A stretch of DNA of 64,000 bases from a virus: the IMG/VR virus record IMGVR_UViG_3300026097_001210, positions 1 to 64,000 of that record; one strand, 5' to 3'. Of this stretch, positions 1 to 8,379 are shown one piece after another (within the stretch, counting starts at the first letter, position 1; every line of letters begins with the position of its first letter). The position numbers were made by a program, and so were the translations under genes. A model generated the notes under the pieces. That model worked only from the letters and a program-made list of their open reading frames with translations, did no database searches and was not told where the DNA came from.

Positions 1-41
1 CAAAAAGAATTTTAAGTACAAAAATTAACGATTTACTTTAA

Positions 42-50
42 TGCTATAAT
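42..50 (+). promoter_or_regulatory. extended -10 promoter
   Basis: TGCTATAAT is a consensus extended -10 element (TGn plus TATAAT). A start about 7 bases further on leaves a leader of roughly 25 bases that contains the AGGAG ribosome site of the next gene. No good -35 box is seen at 17 bp. Confidence 0.6.
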
Positions 51-80
51 ATTAAGGTACCAAACTTATAAGGAGACAAA

Positions 81-410
81 GTGCACACATATACAATTAG
101 CGAAGAAAACACCATCGAGGTTTTTGGTGAAGGAGAGACTATTCCATTCCTTCGTCAGCCACACTACCCTAACGGTGATGCTTTTGATACCCGTGAAGAA
201 GCAGAGACTTGGGCTCAGCTCTTTATTGAAGCTTTGGTAAACGATGAAGCACCCTATGCTCCAATTGGCAAGGGTATGGAAGGTGAACCAAAACCTACTA
301 AAGAAGAAATGCTAGCAATGCTTAAAGAGCGTGCTGAAGAGTTCGGGGACAATGTTCCAGAACAACTAGCACAGCGTATTGCTGACCTTGAATCTGAAAT
401 TTCTGCTTAA
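81..410 (+). CDS. hypothetical acidic phage protein, 109 aa
   Basis: I do not recognise the family. The GTG start is chosen because AAGGAG lies 5-10 bases upstream and no ATG fits. The protein is acidic and soluble, with a likely beta-rich first half (residues 1-40) and a helical, charged C-terminal half rich in Glu, Lys and Leu that could form a short coiled coil. There is no signal peptide or membrane segment. It has its own extended -10 promoter and is followed by a second promoter, so it is probably a monocistronic gene just before the glycosyltransferase block. A structural or chaperone role is possible but not shown. Confidence 0.75.
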   Translation: MHTYTISEENTIEVFGEGETIPFLRQPHYPNGDAFDTREEAETWAQLFIEALVNDEAPYAPIGKGMEGEPKPTKEEMLAMLKERAEEFGDNVPEQLAQRIADLESEISA

Positions 411-413
411 CAT

Positions 414-442
414 TTGATCATCGTTTCTTCTTCTGATACAAT
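414..442 (+). promoter_or_regulatory. sigma70-like promoter for the sulfation/glycosylation block
   Basis: TTGATC, a 17-base spacer and TACAAT form a good -35/-10 pair, and TGA before TACAAT makes it also an extended -10. The predicted start falls at the AGGAGG ribosome site, giving a leader of only about a dozen bases. Confidence 0.7.
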
Positions 443-460
443 GTATTAGGAGGAGAGACG

Positions 461-1120
461 ATGAATCATTTTGATGTTCTTATTGCTACCCCTGGGCATA
501 GCCTGGAAGCTCACTATGTGAGAAGCCTTGTAGATACTTTAGCTGAGTGTGATTCTCGGGGGGTATCATACAAGTGGCTTAACTCTTATTCTTCTTTAGT
601 TCATAATGCTAGAGAAACAACTATTAGCGGTGGAGATGGGTTTACTCTTAATCCCCTCGATAAAGGTCCATTAGGAGATAGCGTTACATATAACAAAATC
701 TTTTGGATTGATTCTGACATTTCCTGGACACCAGAAGACTTTTTTAAGCTATATGATTCTGAGCATGAAGTTACTACTGGTGCATATTTACTTGCAGACA
801 ATGTTACTACTTCTGTTCATGCTTGGGGTACACCTGGCGGTATTCCTAAAGAAGAAATCTTAAAGATGAAAGAAGTAACCAAAATTCAAAGTATGGGCTT
901 TGGATTTGTTGCTATGAAAAACGGGGTATTTGAAAGACTAGACCGTCCTTGGTTTGGACATTATACTCAAAAGATGCAAACAGGTCCAGATACCTTTATT
1001 GACACATATCTAGGTGAAGATATATCATGGTGTATTAATGCTTATAAGCATGGTGTGGAAATTTATTTTGACCCCTCGGTTTTGGTGGGGCATATGAAGA
1101 AGGTGAAAATAGAATGGTAG
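461..1120 (+). CDS. glycosyltransferase, GT-A-like
   Basis: Likely a sugar-nucleotide-dependent glycosyltransferase. The protein begins with a Rossmann-like beta strand (DVLIATPGHS) and carries a DxD-type metal-binding motif, D84-S85-D86, in a hydrophobic strand, as in GT-A enzymes. A later GEDISWC segment resembles the conserved acidic region of family 2-like phage glycosyltransferases. Its 219 residues are compact but typical for phage enzymes. AGGAGG is ideally placed before the ATG. The 3' end overlaps the sulfotransferase by 7 bases, so the two are translationally coupled. The acceptor is unknown; phage structural proteins or a host surface glycan are both possible. Confidence 0.75.
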   Translation: MNHFDVLIATPGHSLEAHYVRSLVDTLAECDSRGVSYKWLNSYSSLVHNARETTISGGDGFTLNPLDKGPLGDSVTYNKIFWIDSDISWTPEDFFKLYDSEHEVTTGAYLLADNVTTSVHAWGTPGGIPKEEILKMKEVTKIQSMGFGFVAMKNGVFERLDRPWFGHYTQKMQTGPDTFIDTYLGEDISWCINAYKHGVEIYFDPSVLVGHMKKVKIEW

Positions 1121-1935
1121 ATAAACAATATTTTTTTATGGCAGGTTTGCCACGTTCAGGAAGCACATTGCTTGCTTCTCTCTTGAGTCAGAATCCAGAT
1201 ATGTATGTTTCTGCTCAATCTCCCCTGCCCAATATTCTGGGGGCAGCTTATAATCAATATCAAAGCAAAGAAAATCTAGACCACAGTAGATTTGATGATA
1301 TCTATAATGTAGTAGACAATATTATTCCTTTGTTCTATGAAAAGCACCCAGAAAAATACATCATTGATAAAAACTTTTCCTGGCTAGAGCCACACCCATA
1401 TGTGATTCTAGAGCACCATCTTAAGAACGATATTAAAGTTATTTGTCCAGTAAGAAATATTCTTGAAATTCTTGCATCATGGAATAGACTATGTGAAAAT
1501 GACAAGACTAATCAATATGACAATATTATTAGACAGCATGATAAGACTAATCGTAAGATGCCAGATCGTCGAGCAGACTTCTTTATGAATGTCCAAGACG
1601 AAGAGCAGAAGGGTATTCTTAATGGAATTGAAAACATGAAGCGTATTCTATACCCCCAATTCAAAGACCAGATTATGCTCGTTGAATATGATGACTTAAT
1701 TGATAATACCGCAGAAACAATTGACAGCATTTATAATTTCTTAGGTATTGAAAAGTATGAGCACGATTTTTCACATATTACTAATCCTCACGAATATAAC
1801 GATATTTGGGGGGTAAAGAATCATCACACAATTAAGTCAAAGATTAAAAAAGAAGAGTATGACTTTGAAAAACTATTCTCTTTTGACACTATTAAAAGGT
1901 ATTCTGGTCTAGAGTTTTGGAAGAATATTAAATGA
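1114..1935 (+). CDS. sulfotransferase (PAPS-dependent family)
   Basis: Predicted to move a sulfo group from PAPS to an acceptor. The N-terminus holds the 5'-phosphosulfate loop GLPRSGSTLL (residues 11-20), the hallmark of the sulfotransferase superfamily. A second motif, PVRNILEILASW (about 112-123), corresponds to the 3'-phosphate-binding Arg/Ser region. The length (273 aa) is normal for Sulfotransfer_3-type proteins. No signal peptide or membrane anchor is present, so it acts in the cytoplasm. It overlaps the glycosyltransferase before it and shares ATGA with the APS-kinase fusion after it, which strongly suggests a single sulfation pathway. The acceptor cannot be named from sequence. Confidence 0.85.
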   Translation: MVDKQYFFMAGLPRSGSTLLASLLSQNPDMYVSAQSPLPNILGAAYNQYQSKENLDHSRFDDIYNVVDNIIPLFYEKHPEKYIIDKNFSWLEPHPYVILEHHLKNDIKVICPVRNILEILASWNRLCENDKTNQYDNIIRQHDKTNRKMPDRRADFFMNVQDEEQKGILNGIENMKRILYPQFKDQIMLVEYDDLIDNTAETIDSIYNFLGIEKYEHDFSHITNPHEYNDIWGVKNHHTIKSKIKKEEYDFEKLFSFDTIKRYSGLEFWKNIK

Positions 1936-2687
1936 TTATTGTGATTTCTGGTTTGCCAGGGGCAGGCAAAACAACACTAGCTAAAGAAATAGTGCGTAGA
2001 ACAGATGCTATTCATCTAAATGCCGATGACGTTAGGGCAGACCTAAGTTCTGACCTGGGGTTTTCTATTGATGATCGTAAAGAACAGTCAAGAAGGTTAG
2101 GCGCTATGGCAAGGCTGCTTTCTAATCAAGGTCATCTTGTGATTGTTGATTTTGTAAATCCTATCGAAGAAACTCGTAATGCTTTTGGTAGCTATGATTA
2201 TTTTGTTTGGGTTGACAGAATTAAAGAGGGTAGGTTTGAAAACACCAACAATATTTGGCAAGAGCCAACTAATGTTGATATAAGAATAGAAGAAGGCTTA
2301 ACTGTTGAAGAAGAAACAAAGCTTGTTTTAGATACCTTCGAAATTTATGACTGGACAGAACCAACAACTTTAATGCTTGGTAGATACCAGCCTTGGCACG
2401 AGGGGCACCAGGCTTTAAAAAACGAGGGGCACAAAAGAACAGAACAAGTTTTGATTGGAGTTAGAAACACTCATGGTACTTCTGAAAAAGATCCACTACC
2501 TTATGAAAAAGTGGTGGAATACATACAGCAATCTAATGGCACAAATAACTCACTAATAATGAAACTACCCAACATTACTAATATTATTTATGGTAGGGAC
2601 GTGGGGTATAAAATTGAACACGTTGAGCTACCCCCTGAAATTCAAGAAATATCAGCAACAAATAAACGTAAAGAGATGGGAATATGA
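1932..2687 (+). CDS. APS kinase fused to a HxGH nucleotidyltransferase (possible mini PAPS synthase)
   Basis: Residues 1 to about 110 match adenylylsulfate kinase (CysC): P-loop GLPGAGKTT at 7-15, NADDVR at 30-35, a DLGFSIDDR segment, and VDFVNPIEETR. From about 145 a second domain has GRYQPWHEGH (150-159), the HxGH signature of adenylyl/cytidylyl transferases, then YGRD (220-223) and an ISATNKR segment near the end. ATP sulfurylase also has HxxH and GRD motifs, so the domain may make APS from ATP and sulfate, with the kinase domain making PAPS. That is inference; an NMN-adenylyltransferase-like role is the main alternative. ATGA overlaps on both sides tie it to the sulfotransferase and DUF2061 genes. 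Confidence 0.8.
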   Translation: MIIVISGLPGAGKTTLAKEIVRRTDAIHLNADDVRADLSSDLGFSIDDRKEQSRRLGAMARLLSNQGHLVIVDFVNPIEETRNAFGSYDYFVWVDRIKEGRFENTNNIWQEPTNVDIRIEEGLTVEEETKLVLDTFEIYDWTEPTTLMLGRYQPWHEGHQALKNEGHKRTEQVLIGVRNTHGTSEKDPLPYEKVVEYIQQSNGTNNSLIMKLPNITNIIYGRDVGYKIEHVELPPEIQEISATNKRKEMGI

Positions 2688-2893
2688 AAGCAACAAAAGC
2701 TCGTTCAATGGCTAAAGCACTTCTTTACCGTGGACTAGGAACTTTAAGCACTTTTGTCATTGCTTTGATTTTTACGGGGGAAGCAGTAACAGCAACCTGG
2801 ATTGCTTTGATTGAATTTGTTGTCAAAACACTTCTATATTATTTTTATGAACGTTTTTGGAACATGATTTCTTGGGGTAGACAAGAAACCTAA
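2684..2893 (+). CDS. DUF2061 small membrane protein
   Basis: A 69-residue protein with the DUF2061 pattern: RS..KALLYRGLGTLSTF, then TGEA, then E-x3-KTLLYYFYERFWN. Two hydrophobic segments (about 16-32 and 37-55) suggest a membrane hairpin. The function of DUF2061 is not established; from memory, such domains are found next to or fused with CysC-type APS kinases in other bacteria, which agrees with the ATGA overlap with the APS-kinase gene here. It may anchor the pathway at the membrane or take part in sulfate or nucleotide transport, but this is inference. Confidence 0.8.
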   Translation: MKATKARSMAKALLYRGLGTLSTFVIALIFTGEAVTATWIALIEFVVKTLLYYFYERFWNMISWGRQET

Positions 2894-2902
2894 TGCTATA
2901 AT
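2894..2902 (+). promoter_or_regulatory. extended -10 promoter giving a leaderless mRNA
   Basis: TGCTATAAT is followed by six bases (AGTTTT) and then the ATG of the glycine-rich gene. Transcription starting 7 bases past the -10 would begin on the A of ATG. There is no Shine-Dalgarno. Confidence 0.7.
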
Positions 2903-2908
2903 AGTTTT

Positions 2909-3874
2909 ATGTTTAATCCACTACTATTAAGGTTTAGAGCTATTGATCAAACCTTTAAGCCAATGGAGGCTACTGGTGGGAACATATCATATTATGCAGA
3001 TAATGGAATAGTTTATAAGGTTCATACTTTTACTTCTGGTACCTCGAATTTTGTCGTCAATGACCCTGGAAATGGCAACAGCAGAGGCTTGGTAAATTAC
3101 TTGGTTATTGCTGGTGGTGGTGGTTCTGCTGGATCTCAGGATGACGTTACCCTCGCTGGCGGTGGCGGTGGTGGCGGGTATAGAACAAACATGCCAAATG
3201 AAAGATCTGGAAGAGATAGCGACCCAGAGCCAGTGTTAAAACTAAATGCAGGATCTTATACTGTCACCGTTGGCGGCGGTGGTGGTGCTGGATCTAGCAG
3301 ATATCGCTTTCCTGGAGATGGTGGAAATGGTGGCAACTCTCAGTTTTATAATATTATTTCTAGTGGTGGGGGTGGAACTAGATACCAAAAGGGTGGAAAA
3401 AATGGTGGATGCGGAGGAGGAGACTCCAATCGTAGAAATGGTGGAGGCTCTGGCTCAATAAATCAAGGATTTGACGGCGGAACGGGTAGCACTTACGGCA
3501 CGGGACGCGGCGGTGCGGGCGGAGGTGGAGGTGCTGGCTCCGCTGGAGAAAGCGTTAGCTCTTTTAGCAGCTCTGGTGGAGACGGTGGCTATGGAATAGT
3601 TTCCTCAATTAACGGTTCTGCAATAGGCAGGGCAGGCGGCGGTGGCGGCTCTGCAAGAAGTTCTGCTGGTGTAGGCAGAAACGGAGGTGCATCTGGAAGG
3701 ACTGGCAGAAGCTCTGGGGCATCTGGTGCAAACGGATATGGGGGTGGTGCTGGCGGATCATCTTGGTACAGTACCGAAAGAGGAAGCACAGGCGGCGGCC
3801 GAGGAGGATCGGGAATCGTTATCGTAAGATATATATATGGATATGGCGATACGGTGGAAGAAGTTTTGGGGTAG
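2909..3874 (+). CDS. glycine-rich tail or fibre protein
   Basis: Residues 1-60 form an ordinary domain. From the segment YLVIAGGGG onwards the protein is dominated by runs of Gly with Ser, Asn and Arg, and it closes with a conserved GIVIVRY strand. This layout is typical of phage and bacterial glycine-rich domain proteins, where polyglycine II helices pack into a receptor-binding tip or fibre. The GC-rich glycine codons stand out from the AT-rich surroundings. The gene is predicted to be leaderless. It precedes other tail proteins, so a virion fibre or adhesin role is likely. It overlaps the next gene's upstream ATG but not its preferred GTG start. Confidence 0.75.
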   Translation: MFNPLLLRFRAIDQTFKPMEATGGNISYYADNGIVYKVHTFTSGTSNFVVNDPGNGNSRGLVNYLVIAGGGGSAGSQDDVTLAGGGGGGGYRTNMPNERSGRDSDPEPVLKLNAGSYTVTVGGGGGAGSSRYRFPGDGGNGGNSQFYNIISSGGGGTRYQKGGKNGGCGGGDSNRRNGGGSGSINQGFDGGTGSTYGTGRGGAGGGGGAGSAGESVSSFSSSGGDGGYGIVSSINGSAIGRAGGGGGSARSSAGVGRNGGASGRTGRSSGASGANGYGGGAGGSSWYSTERGSTGGGRGGSGIVIVRYIYGYGDTVEEVLG

Positions 3875-3878
3875 AATT

Positions 3879-4334
3879 GTGAAAGTTACTTTAGATATTG
3901 GTAATGGTTTTTGGAGTTTTGACAAACAAGAGCTAGCAAAAAGATATAGAGATAACGATGACTTAATTTTTGATTTTGTAAAAAATTCTAATGCCTACGT
4001 AGAGTTTAAAAGTTTAAGTTTTGGCTTCTTTTTGAAACTAAACAAAGAAGTTGTTTATCAGGAAAGTTTTCCTAAAGATAGTATTGTTTATTATTCAACA
4101 GATCAAGAATACTTAGAATCCGTAAAGGTTGAAGATATCAAGGCAGACAAAGAGTATGAGCTGAGTGTTTGGGCGGTAAACGATGGAATAGAGTATTCAG
4201 AAATTTTTGTATTTTCAATTCCTAAGCCAAAACAACCTGGTCAAGGATGGGTATGGAACGATGATGGAAATTATTGGGATCCCCCAATTGAATCTGCAGC
4301 CATCGGCGTAGAAATAGACAATCAAAACAACTAG
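3879..4334 (+). CDS. hypothetical tail-region protein with C-terminal Trp/Pro motif
   Basis: About 151 residues from GTG; an in-frame ATG at 3837 would overlap the glycine-rich gene by 38 bases and has no ribosome site, so GTG at 3879 is preferred, though it too has only a weak site. The body looks like a beta-sandwich (alternating hydrophobic strands such as YELSVWAV). It ends in a GWVWNDDGNYWDPP motif; short Trp/Pro tails of this kind recur at the C-terminus of small phage tail and fibre-associated proteins. No enzyme motif is visible. The position between two fibre-like genes suggests a tail or fibre accessory role. Confidence 0.65.
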   Translation: MKVTLDIGNGFWSFDKQELAKRYRDNDDLIFDFVKNSNAYVEFKSLSFGFFLKLNKEVVYQESFPKDSIVYYSTDQEYLESVKVEDIKADKEYELSVWAVNDGIEYSEIFVFSIPKPKQPGQGWVWNDDGNYWDPPIESAAIGVEIDNQNN

Positions 4335-4361
4335 AGCCTATCTACACAAAAACTCCCACTA

Positions 4362-4380
4362 TGTTAAAATATATTAGGAG
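4362..4380 (+). promoter_or_regulatory. extended -10 fused to Shine-Dalgarno
   Basis: TGTTAAAAT, then ATATT, then AGGAG. The predicted start lies within or next to the ribosome site, so the leader before ATG 4386 would be only about 9 bases. The same layout occurs before the genes at 461 and 12649. Confidence 0.6.
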
Positions 4381-4385
4381 AATAA

Positions 4386-7300
4386 ATGTCTACAGCCCTT
4401 AATCTTTATGCCACAAAAGTTTTTGCGGAACACCCCGTTTCTTTGTGGGCATTGGATGATACATCCGACTATGTAGCCCTTATAAACGACACTAATCAGA
4501 ATCTTGATAATTGGAGTGTTACAGGGGCATCAGTTGTTGATGCTAGAACAGATTCAGAGTTTCAATCGGATAGGCCACCGCTAGAGCCATTTGAAAATAA
4601 ATATCTTAATGGTGTAACAGAAACTTTGGGTAGCGGTGGAATAGTAACTTTTGAAAGTCCAGGTTATTTTCAGCCATCAGATTTTGATCTGACCCTTGGA
4701 TCTTTTTCAATATCTACCTACTTTTTTACTTATGATAGAACAACTCAAGTTCGAGTGGGGTATTCATATTTTAACGGCTCACAAAGAGTAGAAGTCCCAG
4801 ATGTAACTAGAGCAACCACAATACCGGTTGAAAGACAGTGGGCATCTATTTCTCAAACTTTTGATTTCCCCTCAAACTTTAGTGATCTTAAGATATTTAT
4901 AGAAGTTTCCTTTACTGAGTCTGCATCACCATACAAGTTTTCTATTAATGGAATAAATGTTGGTCAGCTTGCAGAAGAGTTTTTTTTAGAGTCCCCTGGG
5001 GTTTTGCCAGCATCGCTGTCTTCAGAGATTAATTTGCAAGTTTCTGGAGTACCCGCTCAGCCATATGGATTAGAGGGGGCTAGTGGATACTATTTATCTG
5101 ACAACAAAAAAATGTATGCAAAAAATCTGGGGATGCCAATTGTTTATGGTGCATACAATAGCACAGTTCTGACACCATTTGCCAACAATCCCTCTTTAAT
5201 AGTTCCAGGTTTAGGATTTTTAAATGAGTCTGGGCAGTATCAAAAATTCACTTTTGAGTTTTGGGCAAAAATTCATAATGAATCTTTTGTGCTTAGAAAA
5301 ATATTTGGACCTGTTTTTTCAGAAGATGGTTTGTATACGGAAGGTCCATTTCTTATTTTAAAAATAGGAAAAGAGGTTGGCTCTCACTACATTGGTGAAT
5401 GGAATAGGCCAATGCTTTTCAATATTCGATATTCCCCCGACTCCTGCAGTCTTGTCTTAAACGGCGAAGAAGTTATTTCTTTTTCCATTAATCCTAACGA
5501 TACAACCTTTCCAAATAAAGAAGATGGCTCTGGAAACGATCAAGACTGGTTAGGTTTCTACGCCTATGAAGACATCCCCATTATTTCTCTAGACTGTACT
5601 GGTCTATATCCTTATGAGGTTCCAGCTATTGTTTCAAAAAGAAGATTTGTGTATGGCCAGGCTGTAGAAGTGCCAAGCAATTTGCAGGGGTTTAAGAAAA
5701 ATAATTCTTTATCTATAGACAATGCTTTTGCAAAACATGCCAAAACTTATTCCTACCCCCTGCTTGGAAATTGGTCTAATGCTATCGTTGAAAACCTGGT
5801 ACCAAATCCTTCCGACATATCATCTCCAAGCTATTCCCTTCCAGAAATTGCTTTTGACAATAAAACCGTAGAGGAGTGGTATCAGGCTTCTTCAAACAGC
5901 CAAGTGGGGGGATACTCTTTCTTCTCTATGGAGCCAGATGCAGAGTGGACAGAAACTAATGGCCATATGTATTTTAATTCCCTCGAAAATATATTAGAAG
6001 AAACAAAGGCCATCTATGGTGTTTTTAGTCTTAAAAGACTTTATCAAGAAAAGCAAATCTTAATAGAAATGGTTAACAAGGTTAGCGGGGATTCTTTAGA
6101 AATATCTGTAACAGATAATACAGTTAACTACATATTAAAAACAAAACAACCAAACGGTTCTTTTGTAGAGGAAAATATTTTTACGGTAACTGGTCTAGTT
6201 GCTGACGCAATATTTTTAGCGGGTATTCATATTCCAAGAGCAAAGAATTCTTTTGGGTATAAGCTATCTAGGTTTTTTACTAACATTAGCAACATCAGCG
6301 TATTTTTATGCGGTAATTCAGAATTACAGAATACCTTCCGTGGAAGAGTTCACTCTGTAGGCTTTCCGAGTAAAAGGAATCTAAAAAAAATAGAGGATGA
6401 CTTTCTCATTATTGGCATGCCCTCAAACTTTTCAGAAAACTACACCGAGATTCTTATTTATGACGGTGGAGAGTATGACACTATTGAGTGGGAGTATAGC
6501 TATGAAAGTGGAACATATGCCCAAGAGGCTAACGAAGTTTCCTTGATAGGTAACGAGTCTGGCTCTAGTGCTGCTCTTCTAGTGGCGACTCAGGTATATG
6601 ATCATATATCAACATACACTCTGATTCCAAAAGATTATTTTGGCGCATTTACTCTGGATATTGGTGCCGAGTCTTACTGGGAGGATTATTTGCCTCTAAG
6701 TTACTTTGCAAAATATGTTACAGATGGTGCGGGGAATCAGTATAAAGATCTTGACTTTATTCAATTTAATATTGACTACCCTTTCTTTAATAAATATCTC
6801 AATAACTTTTATGACTCAACTGACTCCCCAGTAAAAATGTATGCAAGCTTTGAGTATTTAGTAAATGGCGTCGCCACACAGCTTTCTGCTTACACAAACA
6901 CAAAGCTTTTACCAAAGTCTGGAATTGTTAGACCTGGAACAGAGTGGAAAACAACTAAGTATGAGATAACAGATGATACAGTCATCTACCCACCTGCTGA
7001 AGAAAACTTTGAAAGTCTTGCTCTAAAGATAAGTCTTGAGATTTCCACTATTGGTGTAATTGAAAAACCAATTTCAATTAAGTCCTTAGATTTTGCATCA
7101 AAATCTTTGGGGTATTCTCCAAATAGAATTGGTAACAGGTTTGGAACAGAGGTATATCCTTATAGAAAAGTAGGTCCTTATTTTGATTATAAGAATGTTC
7201 CACCATTTAGTATTTATAAAAACAGTGTTCCATACTTATATCTTTCAGGAAGTTCGGGTATAAGAATGAGAGATGATTATGCAACATCAGATGAAAGAGG

Positions 7301-7982
7301 CTTTACAATGCCAATTAACAGGGGGAGGGGTAGCTTCTTTAAGGTTGGCTCAATGCAAATTTTAGCTAAGTATGAAAGAGATACGCTTCCCACCACCCCA
7401 GTAAAAATATTTGAAATCGACGGGGCAGACAGAAGTATTAACTTTTATCTAGTTGCATTCAAGGGAAACAGTAAAAGAGGGTTTGTCTATGCACTAGATG
7501 GCACAACGGGAAGGGCCATAAGCGGACTGATTTATAGTATGGACGGTAGAAATGTTAAAAGACCAATTATAAGCCCCAATGTTTGGACAGCAATAGGCGT
7601 TAGTTTTGAAGAAGCTATAGACTTTTCTTCTTCTGTTGGTGCTTTAAGAATAACAAACCCAATCTTTGTAGACAATATCTCTTATTATCAAATTACTGAA
7701 CAAGAAGAATCTTCTCGTCTTGCATATAGAAAATGGTATGCTGTACGAGCAGAGCCAGACAATGACTTAGACTGGGATTATTGGGACGAATCAACTTGGC
7801 AAGAGGTTTTATTCCTTACAGAAGCTAGGCCAACAGTTATAGATCCCACAAAAATTTACAAGCAGTACACAGGAACAGACAGGTTTGTCAATCAGTCAAG
7901 CACATCAATTAGGCTAGGCGAATATAAATACTCTACATTCAAAAATGTAAGATGGTCTAGAATAACCTCAAATTCTGCCTAG
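4386..7982 (+). CDS. large tail protein with LamG/concanavalin-like regions
   Basis: A 1,198-residue protein rich in Ser, Asn, Tyr and Phe and poor in Cys, as is usual for phage tail fibres and tip proteins. The phrase HPVSLWALDD near the N-terminus and FTFEFWAKI around residue 290 are typical of LamG or concanavalin-like jelly-roll domains, which bind carbohydrate. Several further beta-sandwich segments follow, and a final part (about 980-1130) again has jelly-roll features. No coiled coil or transmembrane segment is evident. AGGAG is well placed for the ATG. Likely role: host glycan recognition or a side fibre. The exact position in the virion cannot be read from sequence. Confidence 0.75.
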   Translation: MSTALNLYATKVFAEHPVSLWALDDTSDYVALINDTNQNLDNWSVTGASVVDARTDSEFQSDRPPLEPFENKYLNGVTETLGSGGIVTFESPGYFQPSDFDLTLGSFSISTYFFTYDRTTQVRVGYSYFNGSQRVEVPDVTRATTIPVERQWASISQTFDFPSNFSDLKIFIEVSFTESASPYKFSINGINVGQLAEEFFLESPGVLPASLSSEINLQVSGVPAQPYGLEGASGYYLSDNKKMYAKNLGMPIVYGAYNSTVLTPFANNPSLIVPGLGFLNESGQYQKFTFEFWAKIHNESFVLRKIFGPVFSEDGLYTEGPFLILKIGKEVGSHYIGEWNRPMLFNIRYSPDSCSLVLNGEEVISFSINPNDTTFPNKEDGSGNDQDWLGFYAYEDIPIISLDCTGLYPYEVPAIVSKRRFVYGQAVEVPSNLQGFKKNNSLSIDNAFAKHAKTYSYPLLGNWSNAIVENLVPNPSDISSPSYSLPEIAFDNKTVEEWYQASSNSQVGGYSFFSMEPDAEWTETNGHMYFNSLENILEETKAIYGVFSLKRLYQEKQILIEMVNKVSGDSLEISVTDNTVNYILKTKQPNGSFVEENIFTVTGLVADAIFLAGIHIPRAKNSFGYKLSRFFTNISNISVFLCGNSELQNTFRGRVHSVGFPSKRNLKKIEDDFLIIGMPSNFSENYTEILIYDGGEYDTIEWEYSYESGTYAQEANEVSLIGNESGSSAALLVATQVYDHISTYTLIPKDYFGAFTLDIGAESYWEDYLPLSYFAKYVTDGAGNQYKDLDFIQFNIDYPFFNKYLNNFYDSTDSPVKMYASFEYLVNGVATQLSAYTNTKLLPKSGIVRPGTEWKTTKYEITDDTVIYPPAEENFESLALKISLEISTIGVIEKPISIKSLDFASKSLGYSPNRIGNRFGTEVYPYRKVGPYFDYKNVPPFSIYKNSVPYLYLSGSSGIRMRDDYATSDERGFTMPINRGRGSFFKVGSMQILAKYERDTLPTTPVKIFEIDGADRSINFYLVAFKGNSKRGFVYALDGTTGRAISGLIYSMDGRNVKRPIISPNVWTAIGVSFEEAIDFSSSVGALRITNPIFVDNISYYQITEQEESSRLAYRKWYAVRAEPDNDLDWDYWDESTWQEVLFLTEARPTVIDPTKIYKQYTGTDRFVNQSSTSIRLGEYKYSTFKNVRWSRITSNSA

Positions 7983-7994
7983 AGAGTTATAATA

Positions 7995-8003
7995 TGGTAT
8001 ACT
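7995..8003 (+). promoter_or_regulatory. extended -10 promoter giving a leaderless mRNA
   Basis: TGGTATACT is followed by seven bases and then ATG 8011, with no ribosome site. A second TATAAT at 7988-7993 overlaps it and could be an alternative -10. Confidence 0.6.
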
Positions 8004-8010
8004 GGTTACC

Positions 8011-8379
8011 ATGAATAGCCCAACTTCGGACAAAATCGGCAAGTCTAAAGCCACAATCATTGATAAGGGTTATGACTGGGGCATTTATGTGTGGAAAAAG
8101 TCAAATGGGAAGTGGTTTACTGATGGAAACGGAAATATTTTAAACATCCCTTCCATGAAGGGCGACCTTTCTAAAATTTCAGAACTTAAAAGTGCCGCCG
8201 CATATCACGGAGAGCCAGACGGAGAGCCAGTCTTTTTTGCTGGACTAAGCAGAGTCAGTGATGAAGAGTATGAGGAGCAGGTGGGAAGAATGCAACAGGG
8301 TCTTATTCCTAACCTCAATGACCTTGGTGCGGTGCATGCGGCACAACAAACTTTAAAACAGTATGGTGATGAAGGATAA
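8011..8379 (+). CDS. hypothetical protein preceding the portal, 122 aa
   Basis: Not recognised. The first 75 residues look like a small beta-rich fold with several Trp and Tyr (YDWGIYVWKKSNGKWF). The C-terminal part is helical and charged. There is no signal peptide or membrane segment. The stop codon overlaps the portal start by one base (TAATG), so the two are likely co-translated, and a head-assembly or portal-associated role is plausible by position only. Confidence 0.7.
   Translation: MNSPTSDKIGKSKATIIDKGYDWGIYVWKKSNGKWFTDGNGNILNIPSMKGDLSKISELKSAAAYHGEPDGEPVFFAGLSRVSDEEYEEQVGRMQQGLIPNLNDLGAVHAAQQTLKQYGDEG

Noticed and set aside
3246-3461. Second plus-strand frame inside the glycine-rich gene
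   Set aside because: It is a frame shadow of the GGT/GGC-rich repeats with no start signal.
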